Below, piece by piece: positions 50,989-61,307 of a stretch of 64,000 bases of DNA. Within the stretch, counting starts at the first letter, position 1; every line of letters begins with the position of its first letter. Origin of the DNA: Salinicola tamaricis (GTDB lineage Bacteria; Pseudomonadota; Gammaproteobacteria; Pseudomonadales; Halomonadaceae); NCBI RefSeq assembly GCF_003006155.1, contig NZ_CP023559.1, forward strand, positions 2,294,001 through 2,358,000. The letters run 5' to 3'. Under the pieces are notes generated by a model. It ran no database searches and had not been told where the DNA came from. It saw nothing but the letters and a program-made list of their open reading frames with translations. A program made the position numbers and the translations under genes.

Positions 50989-52104
50989 ATGCATATCGGT
51001 GTCCCCAAGGAAATCAAGAACCATGAATATCGCGTCGCCCTGACCCCGGGCGGCGCGCGTGAACTTCTCGCCCGTGGCCATCGGGTGTCGGTCGAGGCGA
51101 GCGCCGGTGGCGGTGCCGGCTACCCCGACGACGCCTATCGTGAGGCCGGGGCGGAGATCGTCGATGACGTCGAGGTGCTGTGGCGCGAGGCCGAGGCGAT
51201 TCTCAAGGTCAAGGAGCCCCAGGCGGTGGAGGTGGCAAGGCTGCGCCCGGGCCAGATCCTGTTCACCTATCTGCATCTGGCCGCGGAGGAGACGCTCACC
51301 CGCGGGCTGCTCGACAGCGGCGCCACCTGTATCGCCTACGAGACCATCACCGACGCCCAGGGCGGGCTGCCGCTGCTGGCGCCGATGAGCCGGGTCGCCG
51401 GACGCATGGCGATCCAGGCCGGTGCGCACAGTCTGGAGAAGGCTCAGGGTGGCGCCGGCATCCTGCTGCCGGGGGTACCCGGGGTGGCGCCAGCCAAGGT
51501 CAGCGTGATCGGCGGCGGCGTGGTCGGCGAGAACGCCGCGCGCATGGCGCTCGGTCTGGGCGCCGAGGTGACCATCCTCGACAAGTCGCTGGCGCGCCTC
51601 GAGGTGCTCGATCATCGTTACCAGGGTGCCATCCACACCGTCTACTCCACCGCCGAGACCCTGGAGCAGGCGATTCGGGAATCGGATCTGATCGTCGGCG
51701 CGGTGCTGGTGCCCGGCGCGGCGGCGCCCAAGCTGATCACCCGTGCCATGCTCGCCGAGATGAAGCCCGGCAGCGTGCTGGTCGACGTGGCGATCGACCA
51801 GGGCGGCTGTTTCGAGACCAGCCGTCCCACCACCCATGCCGAGCCGAGCTACATTGTCGATGGCATCGTCCACTACTGCGTGGCCAACATGCCGGGCGCG
51901 GTGGCGCGCACCTCCACCCAGGCGCTGACCAACGCCACCCTGCCGTTCGTCATCGCTCTGGCCGACAAGGGCTGGCAGCAGGCGCTGGCTGATGACGCCC
52001 ATTTCCTCGCCGGGCTCAACGTCCACGCCGGCCAGTTGACCTACGCCGCAGTCGGTGAGGCGTTCGGCATCGACGCGGTCGACGCCGAGAGCTGTCTGCG
52101 CTGA
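50989..52104 (+). CDS. ald: alanine dehydrogenase
   Basis: Reversible NAD-dependent oxidation of L-alanine to pyruvate and ammonia. 371 residues, intact. It starts [20 protein letters not shown]. Substrate Lys and catalytic His lie in ILKVKEPQ and [31 protein letters not shown] follows, and the NAD fold is [20 protein letters not shown]. Near the end are [20 protein letters not shown] and [20 protein letters not shown], typical of Ald. Probably degrades alanine as carbon and nitrogen source; the nearby oxidase and IclR regulator suggest an amino-acid catabolic unit. Confidence 0.97.
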   Translation: MHIGVPKEIKNHEYRVALTPGGARELLARGHRVSVEASAGGGAGYPDDAYREAGAEIVDDVEVLWREAEAILKVKEPQAVEVARLRPGQILFTYLHLAAEETLTRGLLDSGATCIAYETITDAQGGLPLLAPMSRVAGRMAIQAGAHSLEKAQGGAGILLPGVPGVAPAKVSVIGGGVVGENAARMALGLGAEVTILDKSLARLEVLDHRYQGAIHTVYSTAETLEQAIRESDLIVGAVLVPGAAAPKLITRAMLAEMKPGSVLVDVAIDQGGCFETSRPTTHAEPSYIVDGIVHYCVANMPGAVARTSTQALTNATLPFVIALADKGWQQALADDAHFLAGLNVHAGQLTYAAVGEAFGIDAVDAESCLR

Positions 52105-52322
52105 GCGCGCTTCAGGCCATTTGCCTCCACCTGCGCCGATACCTGCGCCGCCGTCTGTGGCGGCGCCGTCGGTGTTGCCGGCTCGGCGTGCTCCTGAGCT
52201 CGGCGTTGGTGGCTGAGCCTTCGGCCCGCCAGCTACGCTGAGTGTGGCCGTCGTGTCTCGCATAGCGAGACGAATTCCCCCGCGTGTCTCGGTTATGCTC
52301 GGACGACATTCGCCGCCGAGCC

Positions 52323-53126
52323 ATGACCGTGCCTGCCAGCCGTGATGCCTCCCATACGCCTTCGACCCTGCGCCATGTGATGGCGCTCTTGCGCGTGACC
52401 GCCGCCTGCGGTGCCCGCGGCGCGGGTATCAATGACTATCTCGACGCCACCGAGCTGAGCCGGCCGACCATCTATCGCCTGCTCAAAGGGCTGCGCGAGG
52501 AGGGCTTTCTGCGCCCGTCGCCGCTGCGTCATCGCTATCTGCTCGGCTACGAGCTGCTGGTGCTGGGGGCCGAGGCGGGCAATGGCGCCCAGCTGCGCGA
52601 CCTGGCCCGGCCGCGACTGCTGGCGCTGGCCCAGCGCCTGGGCGGTAGCTTCTATCTGTTCGCCCACGATGGCCGGCACGCGGTGTGCCTGGAGATCCAG
52701 AATGGGGCCTATCCGGTGGGGGGCTTCGTGGCGTCCATCGGCGGGCGCGTACCGCTGGGCGTCGGCCAGGCCTCGATCGCGCTGCTGGCCTCGCTGGACG
52801 AGCGCGAGCGGGGGTGGATTCTGGAGGCCAATCGCGAATGTCTGGCGCGCGACTACGCCATCGATGTCGCCGCGGTGCGCCGCGAGATCGACTACTGCCA
52901 TACCCACGGGCACGCCCGCGGGGTGGAGGGTTCGAGCCTGCCCGAGTTCACCGGGCTGGCGATGCCGCTGCTCGGCCCGGGTGAGCGCTGTCTCGGCGCC
53001 TTCAGCTGCTCGCTGCTCAAGTCGCGCCTGAGCGAGGCGCACCGCGCTACGCTGATCACCGCCATGGCCAGCGAGGTCGCCGGGCTGAACGCCGAGCTCC
53101 ACGGTCTGCTGCAGCCGGAGTCCTGA
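52323..53126 (+). CDS. IclR-family transcriptional regulator
   Basis: 267 residues, start at 52323 (MTVPASRDASHTPSTLRHVM). The winged helix is INDYLDATELSRPTIYRLLK. The effector domain begins near residue 90 (LRDLARPRLLALAQRLGGSF) and continues with HDGRHAVCLEIQNGAYPVGG, VPLGVGQASIALLASLDE and GVEGSSLPEFTGLAMPLLGP. Probably regulates the oxidase gene 2 bases downstream and perhaps ald. Effector unknown. Confidence 0.92.
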   Translation: MTVPASRDASHTPSTLRHVMALLRVTAACGARGAGINDYLDATELSRPTIYRLLKGLREEGFLRPSPLRHRYLLGYELLVLGAEAGNGAQLRDLARPRLLALAQRLGGSFYLFAHDGRHAVCLEIQNGAYPVGGFVASIGGRVPLGVGQASIALLASLDERERGWILEANRECLARDYAIDVAAVRREIDYCHTHGHARGVEGSSLPEFTGLAMPLLGPGERCLGAFSCSLLKSRLSEAHRATLITAMASEVAGLNAELHGLLQPES

Positions 53127-53128
53127 AC

Positions 53129-54442
53129 ATGACGCTAGCCCCCCACCTGGCGCCGCATCTCGCCACCCATCCCTCCCATCGCAGCGCTTGCGGCTGGCAG
53201 GCACTGCTGCCGGCGCGCGCGCCCGGGCCGAGCCAGCGCGGCGACGAGCGCGCCGAGCTGGTGATCGTCGGCGCCGGCTATACCGGTGTCGCCGCCGCGC
53301 GGGCCTATCAGGCGCTGGCGCCCGAGCGGCGCGTGGTGGTGCTCGAGGCGGAGCGGGTGGGCGACGGCAGCCCGGGGCGCAACTCGGGCTTCATGCTGGA
53401 GATCGCGCTGGCCAACGATGCCAGCAGTGGGGCGCTGTCGCGCATGGCGACCCTCAACCGCCTCAGCCGCGAGGCGATGGCATCGCTCAAGGCGCTGGTC
53501 GATACCCACGCCATCGACTGCCAGCTGACCCGCAGTGGCACCTACCGGGCCGCCCGGGGCAGCGCCGGGCGCGCGGCGCTGACCAGCTACGCCGAGTTTC
53601 TGCACGCGGCGGGGCTCGATTACCGCCGCCTCGATCGCGCGGCCCTGGCCGAGCGCCTGGGCACCGACTACTACGCCGAGGGGCTCTACTCGCCGGACTG
53701 CTATCTGGTGCAGCCGGCGGCGCTGATTCGCGGGCTGGTGGCGGCGCTGCCACCGGCGGTTACCTGCTACGAGCAGAGCCCGGCGCTGTCACTGAACCGC
53801 GACGGCGACGGCTGGCGCGTGACCACCCCCGAGGGCGAGATCCGCACGCGCCAGGTGATGCTGGCCAACAACGCTTTTGCCCGCGCCCTGGGGGCCGACC
53901 GTTCGCGCCTTACCGCCATCTATACCTATGCCGCATTGACTGCGCCGCTGACGCCCGCCGACACCGCCGCGGTGGCCGGCATGCCCTGGGGGCTGTTACC
54001 GGCGCACCGGCTCGGCTGCACCCTGCGCACCACCGCCGACCGGCGCTTGATGATCCGCGCCCAGTACGACTACGAGCGCGAGCGCGACCCGGCCAAGGTG
54101 GCCGCCGGGCTGGCCGCGAGCCTGGCGGCGCGTTATCCGGCGCTGGCCGATGTCGGCTTCGAGCGAGTCTGGGGCGGCACCACCGGACTGACCTACAACG
54201 GTGCCCCGCTATGGGGCGAGATCGGCCCGGGGCTCTACGTCTCGGCGGGCTGCAACGGCGGCGGCATCGTCAAGGGTAGCGTGCTGGGCGAGGCGCTGGC
54301 GCGGCTGGCGCTGGGGCGGCCGGCGGAAGAGATCCCGGCGCTGTTCGGCCGCGCCAGCTGGATGCCACCGGCGCCGATTCGGCGCCTGGCGTTCGAAGCG
54401 ATCCGCCGCGTGGAGCAGCGCCGCGGCCGCGACGAGACATAG
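53129..54442 (+). CDS. FAD-dependent amine/amino-acid oxidase (DAO family)
   Basis: 437 residues, intact. The FAD-binding motif AELVIVGAGYTGVAAARAYQ is near residues 41-60, after an N-terminal segment with WQALLPAR (cf. PuuB/OrdL-type proteins). GDGSPGRNSGFMLEIALAND is the second FAD block. The C-terminal part has FERVWGGTTGLTYNGAPLWG and VSAGCNGGGIVKGSVLGEAL. The family oxidises gamma-glutamylputrescine, sarcosine, glycine or D-amino acids; the substrate is not clear. An amino acid or amine is likely given ald and IclR next door. Coupled to the regulator gene (2-base gap). Confidence 0.9.
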   Translation: MTLAPHLAPHLATHPSHRSACGWQALLPARAPGPSQRGDERAELVIVGAGYTGVAAARAYQALAPERRVVVLEAERVGDGSPGRNSGFMLEIALANDASSGALSRMATLNRLSREAMASLKALVDTHAIDCQLTRSGTYRAARGSAGRAALTSYAEFLHAAGLDYRRLDRAALAERLGTDYYAEGLYSPDCYLVQPAALIRGLVAALPPAVTCYEQSPALSLNRDGDGWRVTTPEGEIRTRQVMLANNAFARALGADRSRLTAIYTYAALTAPLTPADTAAVAGMPWGLLPAHRLGCTLRTTADRRLMIRAQYDYERERDPAKVAAGLAASLAARYPALADVGFERVWGGTTGLTYNGAPLWGEIGPGLYVSAGCNGGGIVKGSVLGEALARLALGRPAEEIPALFGRASWMPPAPIRRLAFEAIRRVEQRRGRDET

Positions 54443-54617
54443 GCGCCACGAGTGATGGTGCCCCCCACGTTCGACCAACAAAGGCGACCAACAGAGGCCG
54501 ACTGACAGAGGTCGTTCGACAGAGTCCGACAGGCGCAAGACGACGATCCCGAATCGCCTAAATCGCCTAACCCGACCCCGGTTCGATAACAACATCAACA
54601 ACACCCAAGGAGTCAGC

Positions 54618-56036
54618 ATGGATCCGCAAATGCACTATGGGCTGCTCTCGCTGCTACCCGCCTGTCTCGCCATCGTCCTGGCCTTCGCCACCCGCAATAC
54701 CGTGTTCTCGCTGGCCGTGGCCTGCGTGGTCGGGGTGTCGATCATGGGGCAGGGGCCTATGGGCTTTCCCACCTTGTTGAAGACCTCTCTGGGGACCACG
54801 GACTTCTCGTGGATCCTGCTGCTGGAGCTGTTCATCGGTACCGTGATCGCCTTCTTCCAGCGTACCGGGGCGATCCGCAACTTCACCGCCTGGGTCGAGG
54901 CGCGCGCGCTGTCGCGGGTGCGGGTCCAGCTGGTGGGCTGGTTCATGGGCATGTTCGTGTTCTTCAGCGACTACTTCAGCCCGCTGTTCGTCGGCTCCAC
55001 CCTGCGCGGGCTCACCGACCGCTACCGCGTCTCGCGGGAGAAGCTGGCCTATATCGCCGACTCCACCTCGGCGCCGGTCAGTGTACTGGTGCCGATCACC
55101 GGCTGGGCGGTATTCATCTCGGGGCTCTTGATCGGCATGGGCCCGATCGACACTGCCGGGGAGGCCATGCAGGCGTTCGTCTACGCGGTGCCGTTCAATC
55201 TCTACGCCTGGCTCTCGGTGCTGGTGGTGGGGCTGGTGATCGTGGGCGTGGTGCCGCTGTTCGGCCCGCTCAAGCGCGCCGAGGCGCGTGCCCAGAACGA
55301 GGGCAAGGTGTTTCGTGACGGTGCCGATCCGCTGCTCGGCGAGGAGCTGACCGACCTGCAGCCGTTCGAGGGCGTGCGCACCCACCTGTTTCTCAACTTC
55401 GTGCTGCCGGTGCTGATCGTGATCGGCGTCGCCGTGAGCACCTTCGTGGTCATGGGCTCGGCCAAGACGATGGAGGCGTTCCTGGCCGCGGCGGTGGTGC
55501 TGGGGGTGATCATGCGGCTGCAGGGGATCCCGCTCAACGACATCATGAAGACCGCCACCGCTGGCATGAAAGGGGTGATGCCGGCGATTCTGATCCTGGC
55601 CCTGGCCTACTCGCTCAATCAGCTCTCCAAGGAGATGGGCACCGCCGGGTATATCGTCGAGATCAGCCGCGACTGGCTCTCGCCGACGCTGCTGCCGGCG
55701 ATCACCTTCCTGCTCGCGGCGCTGATCGCCTTCGCCACCGGCTCCTCCTGGGGCACCTTCGCGATCATGATGCCGATCTCGGTACCGGTGGCCTTCGTCT
55801 TCACCGGCGATACGCTGACGCCGCTGGTCTACGCCACCATTGCTGCGGTGGCCGGCGGCGGGGTGTTCGGCGACCAATGCTCGCCGCTGTCGGATACCAC
55901 GGTGCTCGCCTCGACCGGCTCCGCCTGCGATCACATGGACCATGTGCGCACCCAGATCCCCTACGCGCTGGCGGTGGCCTTGGTCTCCCTGGCGATCTAT
56001 CTGCTGGTGGGCGTGACCCTGGTCGATATCGGTTGA
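54618..56036 (+). CDS. nhaC: Na+/H+ antiporter NhaC-family transporter
   Basis: 472 residues, intact, about 11-12 membrane helices. It starts MDPQMHYGLLSLLPACLAIV. GWFMGMFVFFSDYFSPLFVG, STLRGLTDRYRVSREKLAYI, DSTSAPVSVLVPITGWAVFI, FATGSSWGTFAIMMPISVPV and GGVFGDQCSPLSDTTVLAST are the conserved NhaC blocks. Family members exchange Na+ for H+, and some relatives (MleN, TetA-like) couple to organic anions or amines. It follows the oxidase after 175 bases, so an amino-acid/amine transport role is also possible. AAGGAGTCAGC precedes the ATG. Confidence 0.92.
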   Translation: MDPQMHYGLLSLLPACLAIVLAFATRNTVFSLAVACVVGVSIMGQGPMGFPTLLKTSLGTTDFSWILLLELFIGTVIAFFQRTGAIRNFTAWVEARALSRVRVQLVGWFMGMFVFFSDYFSPLFVGSTLRGLTDRYRVSREKLAYIADSTSAPVSVLVPITGWAVFISGLLIGMGPIDTAGEAMQAFVYAVPFNLYAWLSVLVVGLVIVGVVPLFGPLKRAEARAQNEGKVFRDGADPLLGEELTDLQPFEGVRTHLFLNFVLPVLIVIGVAVSTFVVMGSAKTMEAFLAAAVVLGVIMRLQGIPLNDIMKTATAGMKGVMPAILILALAYSLNQLSKEMGTAGYIVEISRDWLSPTLLPAITFLLAALIAFATGSSWGTFAIMMPISVPVAFVFTGDTLTPLVYATIAAVAGGGVFGDQCSPLSDTTVLASTGSACDHMDHVRTQIPYALAVALVSLAIYLLVGVTLVDIG

Positions 56037-56158
56037 GTCCTGGCCTGCCCGCACCTCGGCGGCGGGTACGGCGAGGCGGGTTCGCTAAGGCACGGGCGGC
56101 AAGGTAAACTGCCGCCATTCGCCATTTCCCGTCCACTCTCCCATCGATCGAAGAGTTC

Positions 56159-57172
56159 ATGAGCCAGCGACGCGTTCTTACCGGCATCACCACCACGGGT
56201 ACGCCGCATCTGGGCAACTATGTCGGCGCGATCAAGCCGGCGATCGCCGAGAGCCAGAATCCCGATGTCCAGTCCTACTATTTCCTCGCCGACCTGCATG
56301 CGCTGATCAAGGCGCAGGACCCGCAGCGGGTACAGCAGTCGCGGCTCGAGATCGCTGCCACCTGGCTGGCGCTGGGGCTGGATACCGATAACGCGATCTT
56401 CTATCGCCAATCCGACATCCACGAGATCCCCGAGCTCGCCTGGCTGCTCTCCTGCGTCTGCGCCAAGGGGCTGATGAACCGCTCCCACGCCTACAAGGCG
56501 GCGGTGGCGGAGAACGAGGAGGGCGGTGTCCCCGACCCGGATCGGGGCGTCACCATGGGACTGTTCGGCTATCCGGTGCTGATGGCCGCCGATATCCTGA
56601 TGTTCAACGCCCACAAGGTGCCGGTGGGGCGCGACCAGATCCAGCATATCGAGATGGCCCGCGACATGGCGGGGCGCTTCAATCATATCTACAAGGGTGA
56701 CTACTTCACCCTGCCCGAGGCGATTGTCGACGAGAAGGTCGAGGTGCTGCGCGGGCTCGACGGACGCAAGATGTCCAAGAGCTACGACAACACCATCCCG
56801 CTGTTCGTCTCGGCCAAGAAGCTGCAGAAGCTGGTACGCAAGATCAAGACCAACTCGCTGGAGCCGGGCGAGCCCAAGGACCCGGATACCTGCACCCTGT
56901 TCCAGATCTACAGCGCCTTCGCCACAGCCGAGGAGAGCGCCGACATGCGTCGCCGCTATGCCGAAGGGATCGGCTGGGGCGAAGCCAAGAACGAGGTGTT
57001 CGAGTACCTCGATGCGCACCTGAGTGGACCGCGCGAGCGCTATGAGGCGCTGATGAACGACCCCGGGCATATCGAACAGGTCCTGCAGCGTGGCGCCGAG
57101 CGCGCCCGCGCCGAAGCCAATACGCTGATGGAACGGCTGCGGGTTGCCGTGGGGCTGGGGCGCTTCCAGTAG
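56159..57172 (+). CDS. trpS: tryptophanyl-tRNA synthetase
   Basis: Charges tRNA-Trp. 337 residues, intact, starting [20 protein letters not shown], with the HIGH-like motif [11 protein letters not shown]. The KMSKS motif is [35 protein letters not shown] and [20 protein letters not shown] are class I TrpRS blocks. It is the TrpRS type with an extended C-terminus found in many gammaproteobacteria outside the enterics. Confidence 0.96.
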   Translation: MSQRRVLTGITTTGTPHLGNYVGAIKPAIAESQNPDVQSYYFLADLHALIKAQDPQRVQQSRLEIAATWLALGLDTDNAIFYRQSDIHEIPELAWLLSCVCAKGLMNRSHAYKAAVAENEEGGVPDPDRGVTMGLFGYPVLMAADILMFNAHKVPVGRDQIQHIEMARDMAGRFNHIYKGDYFTLPEAIVDEKVEVLRGLDGRKMSKSYDNTIPLFVSAKKLQKLVRKIKTNSLEPGEPKDPDTCTLFQIYSAFATAEESADMRRRYAEGIGWGEAKNEVFEYLDAHLSGPRERYEALMNDPGHIEQVLQRGAERARAEANTLMERLRVAVGLGRFQ

Positions 57173-57215
57173 CTCGGCTACCCGTCACTTCGTGGCGCCA
57201 CACCCCGCTAACCCG

Positions 57216-57243
57216 ACGAGCCGGCCCTGCGCCGGCTCGTTGT
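57216..57243 (+). terminator. hairpin after trpS
   Basis: A perfect 10-bp stem (57216-57225 with 57231-57240) with a 5-base loop, followed by TGTCGTCT. T-poor, so a weak or Rho-assisted terminator 44 bases after the trpS stop. Confidence 0.6.
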
Positions 57244-57387
57244 CGTCTGGGCATTCGGCAGGCGACGGCATCGATCGTGGTATATAACACTTTCGTCTAT
57301 ACAAAGAATATCTAGTCGTTTTCGAATTCCTGACCAAAAGACTAAGGTATCGGCCATTCGATTCCGGTCTAAAAAGGGATATCGCTT

Positions 57388-58602
57388 ATGACGACATTGA
57401 CACAAACCGCGCCGCCCGGGCTGGGGCGGCTCTCGCCCAAGGCGTGGCTCGCCGCGCTGCTGCTGGTGCTCGGTGCGCTCGCCGTGGGGCTCCTCGTCGG
57501 CGGCCGTCAGGGATGGCTGATGCTGATCGGCGGTGCCTTGGGGATCGTGCTCTACCACGCCTCCTTCGGCTTCACCTCGGCGTGGCGGGTGTTCATCACC
57601 GAGCGCCGCGGCCGCGGTCTGCGCGCGCAGATGGTCATGCTGGCGCTGGCGGTGGTGCTGTTCTTCCCCGCGCTGGGCGCGGGCACGCTCTTCGGCGAGC
57701 CGGTGCGGGGCTTCGTCTCGCCGATCGGGGTCTCGGTGATCGTCGGCGCCTTCCTCTTCGGTGTCGGCATGCAGCTCGGCGGCGGCTGCGCCTCGGGTAC
57801 GCTGTTCACCGTCGGCGGTGGCAACGCGCGCATGCTGATCACGCTCGCTTTCTTCATCGTCGGTTCGGTGATCGGCACGGCGCATTTCGCCTGGTGGCAG
57901 AGCCTGCCGGCGTTCCAGCCCACCTCGATGATCGATCTGTTCGGCACTGGCGGCGGTATCGGCATGAGTCTCGCGCTGTTCGCGGCGATCGCGGGTCTGA
58001 CCGTGGTGATGGAGAAACGCCGCCACGGCCAGCTCGAGCAGGCGCCACGGGTGCCCCATGGTGGTGCGCGCTGGCTCACCGGTCCGTGGCCGATCCTGGC
58101 CGGCGCCATCGGTCTGGCGCTGCTCAACTATCTGACCCTGGCGCTGGCCGGGCGCCCCTGGGGGATCACCTCGGCGTTCGCGCTGTGGGGCGCCAAGGCG
58201 TTCCAGGCGGTGGGCGGCGATGTCACCGCCTGGGGCTACTGGCAGAATCCCGCGCGCGCCGCCTCGCTCGACAGCAGCGTCTTCAGCGACATCACCACGG
58301 TGATGAACCTCGGCATCATCCTCGGCGCGGGTCTGGCGGCGTCGCTGGCCGGGCGCTTCGCCCCGAGCCTGCGCATTCCGCTGCGTTCGGTCGCCGCCGC
58401 GGTCATCGGCGGGCTGCTGCTGGGCTACGGCGCGCGGCTCGCCTTCGGCTGCAACATCGGCGCCTACTTCAGCGGCATCGCCTCGGGCAGCCTGCACGGC
58501 TGGCTGTGGCTGGTGGCCGCCTTCGCCGGCAACATGCTCGGCGTGCGGCTGCGTCCGCTGTTCTTCCCTGGTCCGGCCAGGCCGGTCGCTGCCAGCTGCT
58601 GA
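57388..58602 (+). CDS. YeeE/YedE family sulfur-compound transporter
   Basis: 404 residues, about ten membrane helices, two homologous halves. Each half has the conserved cysteine motif: FGVGMQLGGGCASGTLFTVG in half 1 and ARLAFGCNIGAYFSGIASGS in half 2. This is the pattern of the thiosulfate transporter TsuA (YeeE). No TusA gene follows, unlike the common yeeE-yeeD pair. The leader (57281-57387) is AT-rich compared with its surroundings and probably holds the promoter. The TGA stop is part of a short inverted repeat that begins at 58600. Confidence 0.9.
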   Translation: MTTLTQTAPPGLGRLSPKAWLAALLLVLGALAVGLLVGGRQGWLMLIGGALGIVLYHASFGFTSAWRVFITERRGRGLRAQMVMLALAVVLFFPALGAGTLFGEPVRGFVSPIGVSVIVGAFLFGVGMQLGGGCASGTLFTVGGGNARMLITLAFFIVGSVIGTAHFAWWQSLPAFQPTSMIDLFGTGGGIGMSLALFAAIAGLTVVMEKRRHGQLEQAPRVPHGGARWLTGPWPILAGAIGLALLNYLTLALAGRPWGITSAFALWGAKAFQAVGGDVTAWGYWQNPARAASLDSSVFSDITTVMNLGIILGAGLAASLAGRFAPSLRIPLRSVAAAVIGGLLLGYGARLAFGCNIGAYFSGIASGSLHGWLWLVAAFAGNMLGVRLRPLFFPGPARPVAASC

Positions 58603-58655
58603 GAGGGTATTCACAAAATGCCTGCGCTCGCCGAATTTGTAACCACCCTCTGAGC
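58600..58655. repeat. short inverted-repeat (REP-like) element after the YeeE gene
   Basis: Left arm AGAGGGTATTCACAAAATGC; right arm in reverse complement CAGAGGGTGGTTACAAATTC. The imperfect arms are about 20 bases with a 12-base centre containing CTGCGCTCGCC. The TGA stop of the preceding gene forms its left end. Confidence 0.7.
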
Positions 58656-58674
58656 GCGCTCGCCGAGCACCACC

Positions 58675-58698
58675 AAGCCCCGCCACGGCGGGGCTTTT
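58675..58698 (+). terminator. rho-independent terminator
   Basis: A stem of 9-10 bp (AAGCCCCGCC with GGCGGGGCTT, 58675-58696) and a T4 tract. About 70 bases after the YeeE stop. The rest of this 327-base gap (58699-58929) holds the upstream region of maeA, with no clear promoter. Confidence 0.75.
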
Positions 58699-58929
58699 GC
58701 GTGCCTGCTGACGCGCTCGCCGGGCGCCTGGCCGCGCCGGTACATGCCTTTGGCGCCGCCAAGTGGCATACTGGGCGACCCTCGACCGGCCACGGCCGGT
58801 TGCCCGCCCGCCAGGCTTCGCCGGTGGGTCGATAACGATAGCGCGCCACTCCCGGTCTGGCCCCGTTGCGGGGGGCAAGTTCGGTCCGGCCAGCGCTTTT
58901 CATCCGTAGGTCATCGCGAGAGCCGATTC

Positions 58930-60612
58930 ATGTCCGATCACGCCAAGCGCCCCCTCTACATTCCCTATGCCGGCCCGACGCTGCTGGAGATGCCGCTGCT
59001 CAACAAGGGCAGCGCCTTCACCAGCGAAGAGCGGGTCGAGTTCAATCTGCTGGGGCTCTTGCCGCAGAACGTCGAGAGCATCGAGGAGCAGGTCGAGCGC
59101 GCCTATCGCCAGTACTCGCTGTGCCAGAACAATCTCGACAAGCACATCTATCTGCGCGGTATCCAGGACGACAACGAGACGCTGTTCTTCCGCCTGCTCG
59201 AGGAGCACCTCGAGGAGATGATGCCGATCATCTACACCCCGACGGTGGGCGAGGCGTGCGAGGAGTTCTCCAAGATCTATCGCAACCACCGCGGGCTGTT
59301 CATCTCCTATCCCGACCGCCACCGTATGGATGACATCCTGCGCAGTGCGACCAAGGACAAGGTGCGGGTGATCGTGGTCACCGACGGCGAGCGCATTCTG
59401 GGGCTCGGCGATCAGGGCATCGGCGGCATGGGTATCCCCATCGGCAAGCTCTCGCTCTACACCGCCTGCGGCGGTATCAGCCCGGCCTACACCCTGCCGA
59501 TCACCCTCGACGTGGGTACCAACAACCAGAAGCTGCTCGACGACCCGATGTACATGGGCTGGCGCCACGAGCGTGTCTCGGCGGAGGAGTACGCCGAGTT
59601 CATCACCCTGTTCATGGAAGCGCTCAAGCGCCGCTGGCCCAACGTGCTGCTGCAGTTCGAGGACTTCGCGCTGACCAACGCCATGCCGCTGCTGGCGCGC
59701 TACCGCGACGAGCTGTGCTGCTTCAACGACGACATCCAGGGCACCGCGTCGGTGTGCGTGGCGACTCTGCTGGCTTCGTGCAAGGCCAAGAACGCCAAGC
59801 TCAGCGATCAGGTGATCACCTTCGCCGGCGCCGGTTCCGCCGGCTGCGGCATCGCCGAGCAGATCGTGGTGGCGATGACCCGCGAAGGGCTCTCCGAGGC
59901 CGAGGCGCGCAAGCGTATCTTCATGGTCGACAAGAACGGCCTGCTGACCACCGACATGGATGGCCTGCACGACTTCCAGCGGCGCCTGGCCCACGCCCCC
60001 GAGTCGCTCGATTTCGACGGCGATGCGCGTGCGCTGATCGACGTGGTGCGCAATGCCAAGCCGACCATCCTGATCGGCGTCTCGGGACAGCGCGGACTGT
60101 TCACCGAAGAGGTGATCACCACGCTCAACAGCCACTGCGAGAACCCGCTGGTGATGCCGCTCTCCAACCCGACCTCCAAGGTCGAGGCGACGCCGCAGGA
60201 TGTACTCACCTGGACTCGCGGTCAGGCCATGGTCGCCACCGGCAGCCCGTTCGCGCCGGTAGAGATCGACGGGCGCCAGATTCCCATCGCCCAGTGCAAC
60301 AACTCCTATATCTTCCCGGGCATCGGGCTTGGTGTGATTGCGGCCAACGCCAATCGCGTCACCGACAACATGCTGATGGCCGCTTCCAATGCGCTGGCCG
60401 AGAGCGCGCCGATCGTCAAGACCGGCGAAGGGGCGCTGCTGCCGTCGCTCGGCGATATCCGTGAGATCAGCCAGCAGATCGCCTTCGCCGTGGGCAAGCA
60501 GGCGCAGCAGGACGGCGTCGCGCTAAGCTCCAGCGATGAGGTGCTGTGGGAAGCGATCCACGGCCACTTCTGGTATCCGCGCTACCGTCAGTACCGTCGC
60601 CGCTCGATCTGA
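58930..60612 (+). CDS. maeA: NAD-dependent malic enzyme (oxaloacetate-decarboxylating)
   Basis: Converts malate to pyruvate, CO2 and NADH. 560 residues, intact; the start at 58930 gives [20 protein letters not shown], as in E. coli MaeA/SfcA. Conserved blocks are [100 protein letters not shown] (metal site) and [20 protein letters not shown] (NAD). [20 protein letters not shown] closes the active site. Reading frames upstream of 58930 are not needed. Confidence 0.97.
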   Translation: MSDHAKRPLYIPYAGPTLLEMPLLNKGSAFTSEERVEFNLLGLLPQNVESIEEQVERAYRQYSLCQNNLDKHIYLRGIQDDNETLFFRLLEEHLEEMMPIIYTPTVGEACEEFSKIYRNHRGLFISYPDRHRMDDILRSATKDKVRVIVVTDGERILGLGDQGIGGMGIPIGKLSLYTACGGISPAYTLPITLDVGTNNQKLLDDPMYMGWRHERVSAEEYAEFITLFMEALKRRWPNVLLQFEDFALTNAMPLLARYRDELCCFNDDIQGTASVCVATLLASCKAKNAKLSDQVITFAGAGSAGCGIAEQIVVAMTREGLSEAEARKRIFMVDKNGLLTTDMDGLHDFQRRLAHAPESLDFDGDARALIDVVRNAKPTILIGVSGQRGLFTEEVITTLNSHCENPLVMPLSNPTSKVEATPQDVLTWTRGQAMVATGSPFAPVEIDGRQIPIAQCNNSYIFPGIGLGVIAANANRVTDNMLMAASNALAESAPIVKTGEGALLPSLGDIREISQQIAFAVGKQAQQDGVALSSSDEVLWEAIHGHFWYPRYRQYRRRSI

Positions 60613-60671
60613 GCCCGGCAATCCGGGGTGTCCGTCGAAGCGGTCTTCGGCGCGTCCTCAAAGCGATATTC

Positions 60672-60704
60672 GGCGCGTCCCCTCGGGGGCGCGCCGTTCG
60701 TTTT
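60672..60704 (+). terminator. rho-independent terminator of maeA
   Basis: GGCGCG-TCCCC pairs with GGGGG-CGCGCC (60672-60695), followed by GTTCGTTTT. A similar GGCGCGTC motif occurs once just before it. Confidence 0.65.
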
Positions 60705-60714
60705 GCATCACCTG

Positions 60715-60883
60715 CTAAGCGCTCATGGCCAAACCTTCTGACGATGGGCGCCGGAGGCAGGGCAAAGCGAGGGTCCTTTGCCAGGGATGGCAAAGGTAGC
60801 GCCCAGGGATGGGTTCACAGCGCCCTCGCGATGTCCTGTCGCCGGAGAAGCCCTCTTCATCTAACGGTTATCTACTGAAAGGC
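60715..60883 (+). repeat. 160-bp dispersed intergenic repeat, copy 2
   Basis: Same orientation as copy 1 (17003-17163), with the same hairpin core CCTTTGCCA / TGGCAAAGG and the shared end GAAAGGC. It lies in the 316-base gap between maeA and the convergent TM2 gene. Confidence 0.85.
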
Positions 60884-60928
60884 TTCCAAGCCCCGTCCCC
60901 GCGGCTTCTTGCCGGTCTGTTGCCGTCG

Positions 60929-61268
60929 TCAGCGGTTGTACTGCTGGTCGAAACTTCTCTTCGCTGATTACCAGGAAGTAGATGAACTCGAAGAAGGCGA
61001 TCAGCGCCGGCACCAGAGTCCAGCAGAACAGCAGATAGATCAGGCCGACGATCGGCTGACCCAGGTAGAAGCGATGCACGCCGAAACCACCCAGGAAGAA
61101 GGCGAGGATCGCCGCGCTCCACTTGCTGCGTCCGCTCTTGGCGCCGCGCGCGACGGCGCCGCAGTTAGGACAGCTCCGGGCGCTCTCGTGGATCGGTTTG
61201 CCACAGCCGTGGCAGTAGATCATGCCGGCGGAGAGCGGCTGTGGCCGGGTGTCGACGTTTTGGGTCAT
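60929..61268 (-). CDS. TM2-domain membrane protein with N-terminal zinc ribbon, one frame break
   Basis: About 113 residues when restored. The ATG at 61268 gives MTQNVDTRPQPLSAGMIYCH. Two CxxC pairs (YCHGCGKPIHESARSCPNCG) form a zinc ribbon. The TM2 domain has WSAAILAFFLGGFGVHRFYL, GQPIVGLIYLLFCWTLVPAL and IAFFEFIYFL. An extra T in the run at 60951-60953 breaks the frame; without it the protein ends EEKFDQQYNR, the family's usual C-terminus, at 60929. As given, the frame would run on into the neighbouring repeat. Function unknown. Confidence 0.85.
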
Positions 61269-61307
61269 GCGGGGGTTCCTATTGATGTTCCCTATGGATG
61301 AACTTGA

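Noticed and set aside
54654..56054. 466-codon open frame on the minus strand opposite nhaC
   Set aside because: Shadow of a real gene; strings of His, Gln and Asp without fold or motif.
57208..58878. 556-codon open frame on the minus strand opposite the YeeE-type gene
   Set aside because: Antisense to a clear membrane transporter; composition is His/Arg/Gln-rich as expected of a GC-rich shadow frame and no domain is visible.
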